This document shows, piece after piece, positions 32,499-44,700 of a DNA stretch of 64,000 nucleotides (position 1 is its first letter; every line of letters begins with the position of its first letter). The notes under the pieces are model-generated. The model had not been told where the DNA came from. It did no database searches and saw only the letters and a list, made by a program, of their open reading frames with translations. The translations under genes and the position numbers were made by a program. The stretch comes from Mesomycoplasma dispar (lineage in GTDB: Bacteria; Bacillota_I; Bacilli_A; Mycoplasmatales; Metamycoplasmataceae), in contig NZ_CP007229.1 in NCBI RefSeq assembly GCF_000941075.1, forward strand, positions 682,001-746,000, written 5' to 3'.

Positions 32499-34310
32499 TT
32501 AGACTTTTTGTTTTAAAAGTCTAACTTTTGCAATTTCAAAATAGTTTTCATCCTTCTCAATCCCGATAAATTTACGATTTAATTTAAGCGCAGCAACGCC
32601 AGTTGTTCCTGAACCCATAAATGGATCGAGAACTATTTGGTTTTCATTAGTATGAACTTTTAAAATAAATTCCATTAGCTCAAGTGATTTTTGAGTTGGA
32701 TGAATAGTTCTATTTTTACCTAAAACAACTGAAGAACTAAAAAAAGACTTTAAATAAGGGACATTTTCGGGTTTGTTAAATATTCATTTGGCTCTTTTTC
32801 TAACTGCCCATATTATATATTCTGTATCTTGGACATATCGCCTTTTCACGTTTCGCGGCATCGGGTTTGTTTTAATTCATTTAATAACATCTTTTATAAC
32901 AAAACCTGATTTTTCTAGTTCTATAATGATAAAACTAAGATAACGAAATGAACAAAAAACAATAAAACTACCATTTGATTTGACTAATTTTGCATATTTA
33001 GAAATCCAAGATAAAACATCAAAATTTTTATCTCAGATGCCAAAGTCAATCCCATTTCTTTTTGTGTTTTTATTCAATGTTGAAAAACTGTTTTTTTGGG
33101 AAATATTATAAGGTGGATCAGTAATTATATGATCAACTTTTAATTTTTTATCCAAAAAATCATTAATAATTTCAAGGGCATCATCATTATATAATTCCAA
33201 ATTTTCTTTTGTTTCTAAGTTTCTATTAGCAAAATTATCACTGTTATTATTTGAAAGTTGCAAAATTAGACTTAAAGCAATCGACTTTGATAGCAAAGGC
33301 GGAACTGCATTGCCAATTTGCTTGCAAATACTTGTTTTAGTACCTAAAAATTCAAAATTATCTGGAAATGATTGCAATCTAGCCGCTTCTCTTGGTGTAA
33401 TTGAACGATTTAAAACTGGATGTGAGTTAGTCCCATTTGAAGGTGTATCAAAACGGGTATCAATTGTTGGACTTGGTTGATCTCATTTTAGTCTCCCTCA
33501 GGTTGTTTTGAATTTTTGTTTTCCTAACATTTCTTTTGGCAAAAACTCTTTCCCTTTCTCTTTTGGGATTAAAGTTAACTTTTCAAGAGCAATTTTACTA
33601 TGATTTGTTGATTTATGATTATATAAAACTGGCGAATTTAGGCGCATTTGTTGTTGATATTGCGATTTTGGCTCTAAAAGATAAGTTGCTTTATGTTCAC
33701 CTTGATTTGACTCAAGATAACTAAGATCAGAAATTGCATCAAAAACACTCACTTTTTCTGAATATTTCTTAGGAAATTCAAGCATTTTTTCCTTAAAAGC
33801 AATGATTATTGCCCTTTCTCTAATTTGTGGAATGCCATAATTATAAGAATTCAAAACATCATAATTAACAAAATAACCCAATTTTTCAATTTCTTGGCGA
33901 ATTTTTTCAATAAAAAATCCTTTTGCTGAACTTAATAAAGTTTTAACATTTTCAATTATAAAAATTTTTGGTCTTATTGCTTTAACGAGTTTTAGATACT
34001 CTAAAAACAAAAAATTCCGCGGATCTTTAAGACCTAATTTTTTTCCTTTATTTGAAAAACCTTGGCAAGGAGGACCGCCTATGATCATATTAACCTTCAA
34101 TTCTTTAGCTTTTTCAATAATTTGCTCTTGAATTAACGGGTTTAAAATGTCGCCTTTGATTATTATAGTATTTGGAAAATTTTTCGCAAAAGTTTTAAGA
34201 ACATCATCACTAATATCGTTTGCTAGAACTGTTTTAAAGTTAGATACCTGTTCAAAACCAAGGGAAAATCCACCAGCACCGCAAAATAAATCGAGTATTC
34301 TAAATTCCAT
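32499..34310 (-). CDS. Fused DNA methyltransferase: cytosine-C5 domain plus beta-class adenine domain
   Basis: A 603-residue protein in one continuous frame once UGA is read as Trp. Residues 1-325: a C5-cytosine methyltransferase with motif I DLFCGAGGFSLGFE (about 6-19), catalytic motif GGPPCQGFSNKG (about 78-89), ENVK (about 119), and a C-terminal motif X region IGNAVPP (about 333). Residues about 355-603: a second methyltransferase of beta class, catalytic HIITDPPYNIS (about 392-402) coming before motif I DPFMGSGTTGVAALK (about 560-574), the order of HinfI/CcrM-type enzymes; TDPPY suggests N6-adenine. One chain would thus modify both a cytosine and an adenine. It is divergent from an HNH endonuclease, 81 bp away, presumably the cognate nuclease. 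Confidence 0.87.
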
Positions 34311-34391
34311 TTTAGTAATTTTTACACCTTAATTGCTATTTTTTCCTATTTTACCATTAAAGTATTTAAATAATTCTATTTTATTTATAAA

Positions 34392-35663
34392 ATGTTTTAT
34401 AATAAAAATATGAAAATTTCAGAACTGTTAAATTTGGGTTTTAGTGAAGCTAATTTAAAGTTAGTTTTCTTTATTTTTTTCAATTTAGCCAATAAAACCC
34501 AAAAGGAAGAAAAATGCTATTTTCAAATAGAGATTCAGTATAAAAATTTGAAAAATAAAAACATTGTCCTTGATAATGATATTGCAGTAACTAATAATGA
34601 AAATTTTGAAAATTACACAGGGCTTAAATTTGAATTTGAAAAGTACAAGCACTTTAGTTTTATTGAAAACGATATAAATATTTCTAGAGAGTATTTTTTG
34701 ACAAAAATATACCAAATTATAATGAAATGATACTACCAGGAGCAAAGTGATGAATATATATTCCAAAAGTGTTTGTTTTTAGCTCTTTTTGCATTTAGAG
34801 GCAGTCTTGATATTCCTGGAAAAATGTGAGCAGTAGATATCAGAAAAAAAGATATTAGCATTAATTATATTGACAATTTATATTCTTTACTTTTAACATT
34901 TGGTGAAATTGAATTCTTGAACCTTAATTTTAGAGAACTTCAACCAGATTATGTTACAGGTAAAAATAAAAGAAATTTGCAAATCAGAATCATAAATCTT
35001 CAATGGTTTTTTGAAAAATTTGGCAATGATTTGAAAAAAATAAATGTTTATAAATATTTGAATTTTGAAAACAATCTGTTTCGTTTTAAACAAACAGAGA
35101 CAAAACAAAAAATTAAACGCAGCAACTTTGTTGAACGACTAATTTTTTATAAAAAACACGTTCTGAATTGGGAGTTAAAATCGCAGGATTGAGATGAAAG
35201 TAGAAAAAATAATGAAATTAACAAAATTAGAAAAATACTTTTTGAAAATAACTTAAATATTTATGAAAAATTTTATACTAGAAATCAAAAAGTTGTAGAA
35301 ATTGCTAGAATTTTATTAAATCATTTTTGTTTTGGTTGCAAAGACGAATATCCATTAGAAAATAGGAGTTTTATCCAACCAAAAACAGGTAAATTATATT
35401 TAGAAATTCATCATGTCTTGCCATTTAGCAAGCAATCTGATCTAAAAGTTAATGTTGATATTATCGAAAATCTAGTAAAATTGTGCCCAGTTTGTCATTC
35501 TGCTTTAAAAAAAGGTAGATCAAATAATAACTATCAGAAAAAAATTATTGATTCGATATTAAAAAATTCAAATAAAAGTCTCATAAGTTTTCTTAACTCA
35601 TTCGTCGAAAATAAAGAATCAATTAGTGAAAAAATTGACTTTATTCATAAAAACCTTGCATAA
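34392..35663 (+). CDS. HNH-family restriction endonuclease
   Basis: A 423-residue protein with UGA Trp codons. The C-terminal quarter holds a zinc-bound HNH nuclease: CFGC (about residues 316-319), LEIHHVLPFSKQ (about 336-347, the catalytic His pair), an Asn in DIIENLVKLC, and CPVCHSALKKG (about 363-373). The N-terminal 300 residues match no family I recognise and probably carry DNA recognition. It is transcribed divergently from the fused C5/N6 methyltransferase, the usual arrangement of a type II pair. Start ATG 34392 or, perhaps better, ATG 34410. Intact in this sequence, so the pair may be an active restriction system. Could also be a methyl-directed nuclease (McrA-like), but the divergent methylase favours a type II enzyme. 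Confidence 0.78.
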
Positions 35664-36138
35664 ATATTTATTAACTTATTTAATTTTATGTTAATTTAAT
35701 ATGAAAAGGTTTTTTTATTTTTGTGTAGTTGTGATTTTGTCAACTGTACTAGGAGAATAAAAAAGGATCTAAAAAATTATAAGTCGATTATTTAACTGGA
35801 TTTTAGTTTTCTGCCAGTAACAAAGATAACTTAAAATAAAATTAGAGCAAGAGATATTTGAAAAAGAAAATAAAAGGGAAAAGAACCTAAAGAAGAAAAC
35901 AACAGAACAAAAATAAGGAGGAGAAGCTGAAAGAGTAAAAAAAAAGAAGAGAGAAGAGAGAAGAGAGAAGAGAGAAGAAAAAATGAGACACACCTTGCAA
36001 GGTGTGTCTCATTTTTTCTTCTTATTTATGTTTTAATTGGAGATGTTTAATTTAAATTTATAATTATGATTATAATATAAATAGGTGGTTTTTTTATTAA
36101 CCTAATTTATTAATAACTAATTTAGAAATTCTAAATAT
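35664..36138. other. Gap with a polypurine tract and a 50-bp palindrome
   Basis: From about 35836 to 35990 the plus strand is almost entirely A and G and contains GAGAAGA repeats (35950-35977). The palindrome at 35973-36022 follows, then AT-rich DNA up to the adhesin stop. No gene was recognised. Confidence 0.6.
35973..36022. terminator. Large perfect palindrome, probable bidirectional terminator
   Basis: Arms AAGAAAAAATGAGACACACC and GGTGTGTCTCATTTTTTCTT with TTGCAA in the middle, symmetric over 50 bp. It lies between the convergent HNH nuclease and the adhesin gene and would end both transcripts. Confidence 0.8.
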
Positions 36139-39100
36139 TTATTTTATTGTTTTTCGGTGAATATTAAATTCTTTAAAAACATTGTTAAAAGCGTTATTAG
36201 TGAGACCAAGACCTTTGATGTCTTTGTATTTTTTAGCACCAAAAAGTTCAGTACCACTTGGATCATTAATTCCCCGATAGTCAAAAATTCTCGAAGTATT
36301 AACAATTGGAAGTCATTGTGCTTGATTCTCAGTTTGTTTCATCACGCCAACGAATCTAACATTTGAACTAAACATTTCATCAGGAATTCTTACTTTGAAT
36401 TCAATCCATTTTTTCTTATCATTAGATTGTGTGTCTTCTTCAGCACGTAACATCGCAATTTGGTTTTCTTCATTTTGGAAAACTAATCTTCAGTCTTCTT
36501 TTTTGAAGTCAATACTATATTTTTGCAAAGGAGTCGGAACCGTTGTTGTTAATGTAAAAGTACGTGATTTACGACGGAATTTTGACTTTAGAGCTTGAAG
36601 GGTGAATCCGTCGAATTTGAATTTGGCTCAAACGATAGACTTATCATGAATCTTTTCTTGGGGAACACTAATTTCACTTTTAAGATTATCATTCTTTTCA
36701 GTCTTAACTTTCGCTTCAGTGAAATTCTGAATATTTGGTCATCATTGCGTAATATTTGGCGCAATTAATTTTTGATTATTTTTTAACTCCATATGATCTT
36801 TTAATAACAACTGATCAATATTGGCACTAATTATATTCGGTTGTTGCTGAATTAAGTTTTGCGGATATCAAAGCGTTAAATACGCTGTTCCCCAGTCAAC
36901 AAAATTATTATTAACTTTTCGAGCAACTACTTTTTTAAATTTAGTTTTATTATCCGGTTGAGAGAATAAATTACTAATAAAATCACTTGAATTATATAAA
37001 GTTACTTTTCAAGGTTTGTTTAAAATTACATTTAAATAATTTTCTGGTAATTTTTGGTTTTCATTTTGAATTACGCGCTGATTTGGGTGGATATTTGTCC
37101 ATCCTTTTGCAAGTTTTTTCCCATCTTCTTGTTCAGGATCGTTGTAAAGATCGTAAGATTTTAGTTTTATTTCTTCTTTATTTTTATTACTATTTTGACT
37201 TTTAATTTCACCTAAAACATTATCCGGGTCAAAAACTTTAACTGACAGACCGACTTTTTCAGTATATTCGGTGTTTTTTAAACCTAGAAGATCAATATAG
37301 TCTCTTTTTCTCAAATATCCTTCTTGATATTGTGTTATCAAATCCTTCTCTTCCCCCTCATAGCCATCATATCCGGTTGCTCAAGGAACACCGACGGTGC
37401 GCTCGAGAATATATTTTGGTTTAATCATTACGTAAGACTGCGAAGGATTTGTTTGATTTTCTTTATTTAATCCAACAAAAATCTGGTTGAAATTTTCTTT
37501 ACTAATTTCTTTGTTAATATCATTAAGAATTTGATTTCTAATTTCAGGGGTTTGTAAAGCTGTTCCTTCAGTAAACGGACTATAACCAGAAAATGTTATT
37601 GGTGTATTAATTAATCTTTTAATATTATTAGCACGAAGATCGAATTCGATTTGATTATTTTCTTTAACCTTTAAATTTTCAATTTTGAAATTAGAATCAT
37701 TATTAATTGCATTATTTAATGTTAGTCAATGAGTTTTTGTTAGCGGATTGAGGATGTAGTAATTTTTATCTTCTGCTAAAGAAGAACTAGAATCACTGTC
37801 TTCTTTTCGTTCAAGATCTTTTTTACTGCTGCTTAACTCAATTCGCACATCATTCATCGACTTCACCACCGGGGTTAGTTTCAATAATTGTTGGTGAATT
37901 ACCACTGGTACTGAAGCAAGTCATTCTGAGGTTGGTGCCCCTTTTTCATCAAGGGGAATCTTTTCTTTGAATTCTAAGGTAAATTTAGTTTTAGCCGCAA
38001 GCGGATTTTGGGGATTATACTGAGCTAGTCATTCAGTATCAGAAACTTGTGCCTTTTTAGCTAATTCTGGCGCTTTTGTTAGCGCGGTATTAACAATTAA
38101 TGTCATTGATTCATCAGAGACAACTTTTGCGATCACATTATTATCATTAACGGTTTTTGCTAGTTTAAATTCAACTTTAAAACTAGTTTGACTAAGTTTT
38201 TCAACTTTTTGAATTTCAAATTCAACTTGCTCGCCTGCTAATTGGTAATATTGAATAAATTGCTGACCTAATAAAATTGCTAACTTTTCTTTAAGTAGCG
38301 CTGCTTCTTTTTTAGCTTGATTATTATTTGACTGATCTGTTTCAGCTTTATTAGCATTATCTTGATTTTGACTATCTTGGAAATTAGTACTAAAAAAGGG
38401 ACTTTCACTAATGTTGGCAAAAGTTGAGACTGCTACTTTTGTCGGGGTTGAACTTTGGCTATTATTATCTACTTGCTGATTTTTGAGTTTCCCTTCAAAT
38501 CAATCTGGTTGTTTTTCTTCTTGAATTTGGGGGATCTCTGGTCTTTTAATTTCATCGTGGACTCAGGTTGTGTCATCGGGTTTGGGTTTGTCAATTTCTT
38601 CTTCAACTTGCGGATTATTTTTTTCAGCAATTGAACTTGCAAGTGTTTGCAAGACTGCAAATTTTTCCGAGTCAAGGAAAACGTTTTGAATTCCTAAAGG
38701 AGCATTTTGGATTGTCTCATTTAGTTGTTTAATTGCACTAACTTCCGCTTTTGATCTACCGGAAGTTTTTAGATAAATTGTTCTTGTTGATGACTTAATT
38801 ACATCTTCATTAAATTTACCAGCATTATCGGCAAAACCGATTGCATAGTGGAATTTTAACTGGTAAACATTTGCATCTTTATTTTCTTTTTCATCTTCGG
38901 CTTCAAAAATAATTGCTGGTTTTGCCCCGTTTTGTTGGTAATTTTTCCAATTATCGGCAAGTGCCGCTGAAGAATAAAAGGCAAATACTAAATCTTGAAG
39001 ATTGCTAATTTGTGCAAAATCAGAATTTTTAAATGGTTCTTTTGTTGATGAATCTGAACCTGAAGAAGAATCATTTCAAAAACTAGCTTTTCTAGAAGTT

Positions 39101-39447
39101 GTTAATGACTCTTGGAATTTTTTAAAAATCTTTTGTTTAACGGTTTTTTGAACATCTTGTTCTTTTTCATCGCCAATAATTTTTTGCCAAACTTTTAATG
39201 GTAATTGTCCTAATTGATCTTGCTGATTTTGGTTCTTGAATTCTTCAATTATTTGTTCTCTTCAATTTTTGGAAGTATTTGAAGAACTAGAATCATCAGT
39301 TAATTTCGCTGGTAAAAATATTGGAAGACCTTCTTCGGCTTTTTTAACATCGTTTGCAAAATAATTGTTAAAATCTAATAAAGTTAACCCAAATTTAATT
39401 CCGTCATTTGAACCACTAGATTCACCAGAATTACGGTTGTCGAGATT
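36137..39447 (-). repeat. 3.3-kb inverted repeat, right arm
   Basis: The counterpart of 24815-28099. This arm is the 3' half of the intact P216-like adhesin gene. Confidence 0.88.
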
Positions 39448-41595
39448 AGTTGTAATTTTAACGTTTTTTAAATCTTCGAGATTAAAATCAATTGGTAAAT
39501 TTTCATAACCTTCGAATTTAAGACCAACTTTTTTGGCAAGTTTTACAAGTTGCTCAATTGTTTCTTTTGGACTAAGTGATAAAAGGTAACGATAATAAGC
39601 ATAAAGTGAAGTTTTATTTTGGAAAACTGAAGAAGAAGCTGAATAAATTTTAGAAAAAACAGTCGCATCAGTTTCATCGACTGCAAAATTAGCATTTTCA
39701 ATTTCCTTGCTTGAAGGAATTTTGACATTATTATTAAAAAGTTCATCTTTTAAACGTAAAGGAACGTTATAAGTTGAAGAATCGGAAATTAATTCGGCTA
39801 ATTTCTGGTAATTTTTTGCTTTTATTAATTCGTTAATTTCTGATTTTGCTAGTAAATATTTATCAGGATGATTAAGAAGGATTTCGTAAGGTTTTAAAGC
39901 ACTAGATCCAATTGCTAATTTTTCAACATCAGGTTGGAATTGTATTGGTGAATCAACTGGTTTTTCATCTTCGTCTTCGTCGTCTTCGTCGGTGGTTGAA
40001 GATAATTGTGATGCGCTACCTTTTTCTATTGCCTTAGCTTTTTCTTGCTCTTCTTTAGCTTTTTTCAGTTCTTCGTCTACACCCGGGTATAAAACTCCAA
40101 ATGCTTTTTCAATTGAAACGTTACGGAAATTATCTAATTTAAATGAGACAGTTTTTTCTAAAACTACTTTTTTATCAGAACCAGAATCGCCAAATATTGA
40201 AGACATTAACTTAATTTTAATTGGGATTTCAATAAACAATTTCTTTGATAAAGAATTTTGTTTAATTTTTGCTTCTGATACTAAAAATTGATAATCTAAA
40301 TGTTGGCGTAAATCATCGAATAACAAATCGTATTTACCAAAAGAAAAAGTAAGTCCGCGTTCTAATGAAGCATCAATTATATCTTTAATTGCTTCTGGTT
40401 TTGCGACTAACTCTTGCATTTGTTGGTAAAAAGTTAGTGCATCATAAGAAAATAGCGAGAATTTTGGTAATGTTCGATCACTAGATGAAAGACGAGATTC
40501 ATCGCGTTGTTTTAAAGTTTGGAAAGCTTCGGGTAATTTTTCAACTTCACTGTTGTCATTGATTTTTCGATCACCAATTCCGTAATAATCAGCAGCATCA
40601 AGTAAATTAACATCTAATTGTGATTCTAAATCGGTATTATTAGCAAACAATGTTGTGTTATTAACTGCTTTTAGATCAATTGCAGTTGTATAAGATTCAT
40701 CTTTTGCCTTATAATCTTTTAAAGCAGCTTTTGCCTCAGGGCTAAATTCGGTTTTAAGATAAAGACGAACAGTGTTTACTTCTTGATCTAAATTAGTCGC
40801 AAATTCATTAGAATTTTGCGGATTTTTCACAAAACTATAAACAAAAGGCTCTTCGAGATCACCTTTGGCAAAACCAAAACCTTGCGCCTGCAAACGAATA
40901 TTTGCTTTCAAAGTTTCGATATCAAAAAACTTTGAAAGATAAGATTTTAAATCATCTTCATTTTGGAATTCGTTTAATTTTTTAGCAAAATCAGCAGATC
41001 TAGTTAGTCCTAAAGGTTTTACAGAAGAAGATGAAAAATGAGATAAAGGATTTTGGATTAAATTTGCAAAATTGTTATCAACGATGTGAGAATATTGCGC
41101 AAGCGCGGCTTTTGGGGCATCAACTGGAGATAAATAAATTGTTTTTGTTGCTGACTGGGCAACATTGCCATCAGCTAAGGTTTCTTTTAGATAAAAAGAT
41201 AAACGAAATCTTTGTTTATCATCTTCGGCGGTAAAACTTTGAATTACAACTTGGTATTTTTTCGGAATAGCTAAAACTGTATTGCCATTATTTGTAAGAA
41301 AATCAAATTTATTAACAAAATCGGCAAATTCAGCACTTGAAGCATTAAAAGTTTTATCCCCTAAAATTGCTTTTTTAACAGTATTATAATCGCTTGTAAA
41401 ATGGGCAACAGAAGGTTTAAAAGCAACTGAATCAATTAATCCTAATTGTGAAATTACGCCCTGAGTTGGATTGACGCCACGATATTTAACTTTTGATGCA
41501 AGACCAACAACAGTTCCAAAAACCGTTATCCCGATAATCGAAGCCGCCGTTGCTAATAATAATGATGATTTCTTCTTTTTCATGAAAACCTCCAA
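36139..41595 (-). CDS. Giant surface adhesin, P97/P102 family, P216-like
   Basis: An 1818-residue protein in one frame through many UGA Trp codons. After MKKKKSS comes a single hydrophobic segment (about residues 12-34), an uncleaved-signal or anchor type start seen in this family; the rest is hydrophilic and extracellular. An acidic patch DEDDEDED-like (TTDEDDEDEDEKP) lies near residue 545. A motif STNFQDSQ at about 1070-1077 fits the [S/T]-x-F-x-[D/E] rule known for processing of M. hyopneumoniae adhesins. Cutting after Phe1072 would give pieces of about 120 and 85 kDa, as reported for P216. It follows a P159-like gene by 137 bp, the same order as mhp494-mhp493. Role: binding to host ciliated epithelium, heparin or plasminogen. 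Species-level identity is inferred. Confidence 0.8.
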
Positions 41596-41732
41596 GTTTT
41601 TCTTAAAATTAAAGATAGTAAAACTTAAAAATATTTAATTTTTAATTACAAATTAAATTGCTTTTTATTATAAATTTATCAATTTTTAGATAAAAATTAT
41701 ATATATTTACTTAATTTTGCTATATTTTGCTT

Positions 41733-44700
41733 TTATTTTTTAAAATATTGATCAATAAAGGCTTGACGCATTTGGTTTCTTGATGTTGCATCATTTAAAA
41801 GTCTATCACCTCTAAAAACAGCAAGCGCTTTAAAAGTCATTCCTGGCTTGTTTGTTTTTTGTTGACCAGTGTCTCCATCTTCTTCAGAGTTACTTTCTAC
41901 AAAATCACCAATTTGACCAAAATCAAAACCACGACCAAAAATTTGTCCTGAATCTGTTTCTGGATCTTTGTTTATTTCTGAATTAAACCTTGGACCAATT
42001 TCTGATCTTCAAACTTTTAGTTTTCCACCACTTGTTTGTTGTTCTGGAATTATTGTAAGTACCACTGAATTAGAAGTAATTTGTAATTCTAAAAGCCAAG
42101 TTTTTCCAAGATAATTTTCTAATGAATCAGATGGGCTTGTCTGTTTTAACTGTAGATCATTTACCAATTTAGAGTCGGTGGTTTTAATTTCTACTGGTTC
42201 TTCGCTAGACGGCTCCTCCGAATGTTTGTGTTCATATTTTTTAGGTGCTGGAAGTCATTGGTTGTTATTTTCTTCTTTTTTATTATCTTCTAAAAGAACA
42301 AGACCAAGATTTTTAGCGCTTATTTGTGAAGATACTAATGTTTTAAATTCCGTATTTAATGGGCGAGATTGTTGAATTCTTCAACCTAATTTTAATTTAT
42401 TATTATCACTATTATTATCACTATTATTATCTTTAAATAACTCTAGACTTGATAAACCAAATTCGGATTTTGCTTGTTCCGTTGTAGTTGATAATAATCT
42501 ATAAGGTTTTTTTTCTAATTCAAACGATTGATTTTTATCTTTTTCAAGAAGAACTTTTTCCGGACGGAAAACAAAGTATAAAACACCTTTGGTTAATGTT
42601 GTTTTTTCCACACGTTCACGAGTAGAATAGTCGAGAGCAAGCGGATTTTCACGTTTATAATCATAACGCAATGGGAAGTTTAATTTAATTCCATCGTCTG
42701 CTTTTTCATTTTCCTGTTCAGGATAATTATGTTTATTTTTATCAGGGCGACTTGGCGTACGCGATCAAGCTGTCAAATCTTTCAGAATTTTATCTATATC
42801 TTTTTCAGGTTCAACCCACTTCTTATTCGCCACATAAGCGACATTAGTATTATTAATTGAACTTAATGCTGAAACATAAGATTTATCACGATCTTTTTCA
42901 TATTCAAGCCCAGATCTTCCATCAACAAAAACATCAGGCGCATACGGCAATGCTTTTGTAAATGCAACGTTAGTTGCATTTACTCCATGTAATTGGAATA
43001 ACGCTGATGCAACTTGCTCATTTTGACTATCGAGAACAGCAAAGACAAAATTATATGTTCGACTTGCACGATCATATTCGCCTTTTAGACTTAATTTTTG
43101 TCCTTGTTCAGTTTTAAATGTTGAAAATAAATCTAAATATTTAATTAAATAATCACCAAAAGCTAATTTTTCTGGTTCTTTAGTTGATGAATCAGATGAA
43201 TCAGTTGATTCTTGTTGGAAATTTTGAACTTTAACAGAAACAGATGAAGAAGATTGAACGGCAGCAGTTCCTGAAGAAGATTGAGAAGCAGATCCATTTT
43301 GTGAACTAGAACTTTGACCTGAACCTTGAGTTCCAGTTCCAGCGCTTGATCCTGAATTTCCAGATTGGGTTTGAGTTGATGAATTTGGCGCTGATGGTGC
43401 TGGTGCTGCTGGAGCTGGCGTTGCTGGAGCTGGCGTTGCTGGAGCTGGAGCTGTTGGCGCTGCTGGAGTTTCTGGTTGTTTTTGTTCTTGATCGACTTTA
43501 GGTTCTTCAACTTTTTTTGGTAATTCTAATTCTTCACTAATAGAATTTAGTGATGCTTTTAAGTAAGTTTTTGCTTGATTTTTTTCAGCATCAGATAAAC
43601 TAAACCAGTTTTCTAATTTTGCAGTTTTAAAGATTTTATCTAAATCATAATCAAATAATTGATAACGATTTTTCTTATTTAATTCAGCTTGATGAAAATT
43701 ACCAACTAATTTGGCAAGTTCTTGTTGTACTTTTGTACCTCGAAGATCAATTTCGATTGGATAACTTCATTTTTTGAAAGTAAACCCTGAATAACGACGG
43801 TCTTGAGCAAAAACTGAATTAGTTTCTGTTGAAGAAGCAGCATCTGTCTGAACTGGCACTAATACGCCTTCGATTTTTTTCTTCCCGCTTTTATCATATT
43901 CAAAATATTGTGCCTGTTCTGGAACATCAATATATTGACGATTCTTTTCATCAACTTCTAATTTTAGATCTTGACTTGGATGAATATCTAAATTTAATGT
44001 AAGTTTGTTAGGATCGTTTTTATCTTTTTGTTCTGGAATTGAAAAACTAAATTTGTAATTTTGATATTCTAATTTTTTATCTTTTAAATCAAACCAAAAA
44101 TCAGCTTTATCGGGGAAAATAATTTTACCTTCGCTATCTTTTGGAAAGGTTTCGTAATTATTACCAAAAACACCGAAAAGAGAAGCAGAAGCACCATCAA
44201 AATCAGCTAAAAACTTTTTAACTAAATCATTTTTTTCTTTTTCTTTTTCAGGAGTAGTTCCAGAACCTTGACTTTGAGTTTGAGTTCCTGAATTTGAACC
44301 TTGACTTTGAGTTTGAGTTCCTGAATTTGAACCTTGACTTTGAGTTTGAGTTCCTGAACTTGAACCTGAACCTTGAGTTTGAGTTTGACTTTGAGATTCT
44401 GAACTTGAACTTGAATCACTCTGTCCATTATTTTGGTTTGGTGATCCGCCTTGGTTGTTTCCGTTAGAATTTCCGCCACTTTGTTGTTGTTGTTGGAACT
44501 CTGTAGTAGAAGTTGTAGAAACGCTTACTTGTTGTTCTTCTGGTTGTTGTGTTGTTTGTTGCTGTCTTTCTTTTAACTGTTTAAGAAGTTCTTCAATTAA
44601 ATCTTTGTCTTTATATTTATCACCAAGTTGTTTTTTGTATCCATCTAGTTTATCTTTATGTTTTGAAAAACTTGAAATTAACTCACTAATATTTTTAGTT

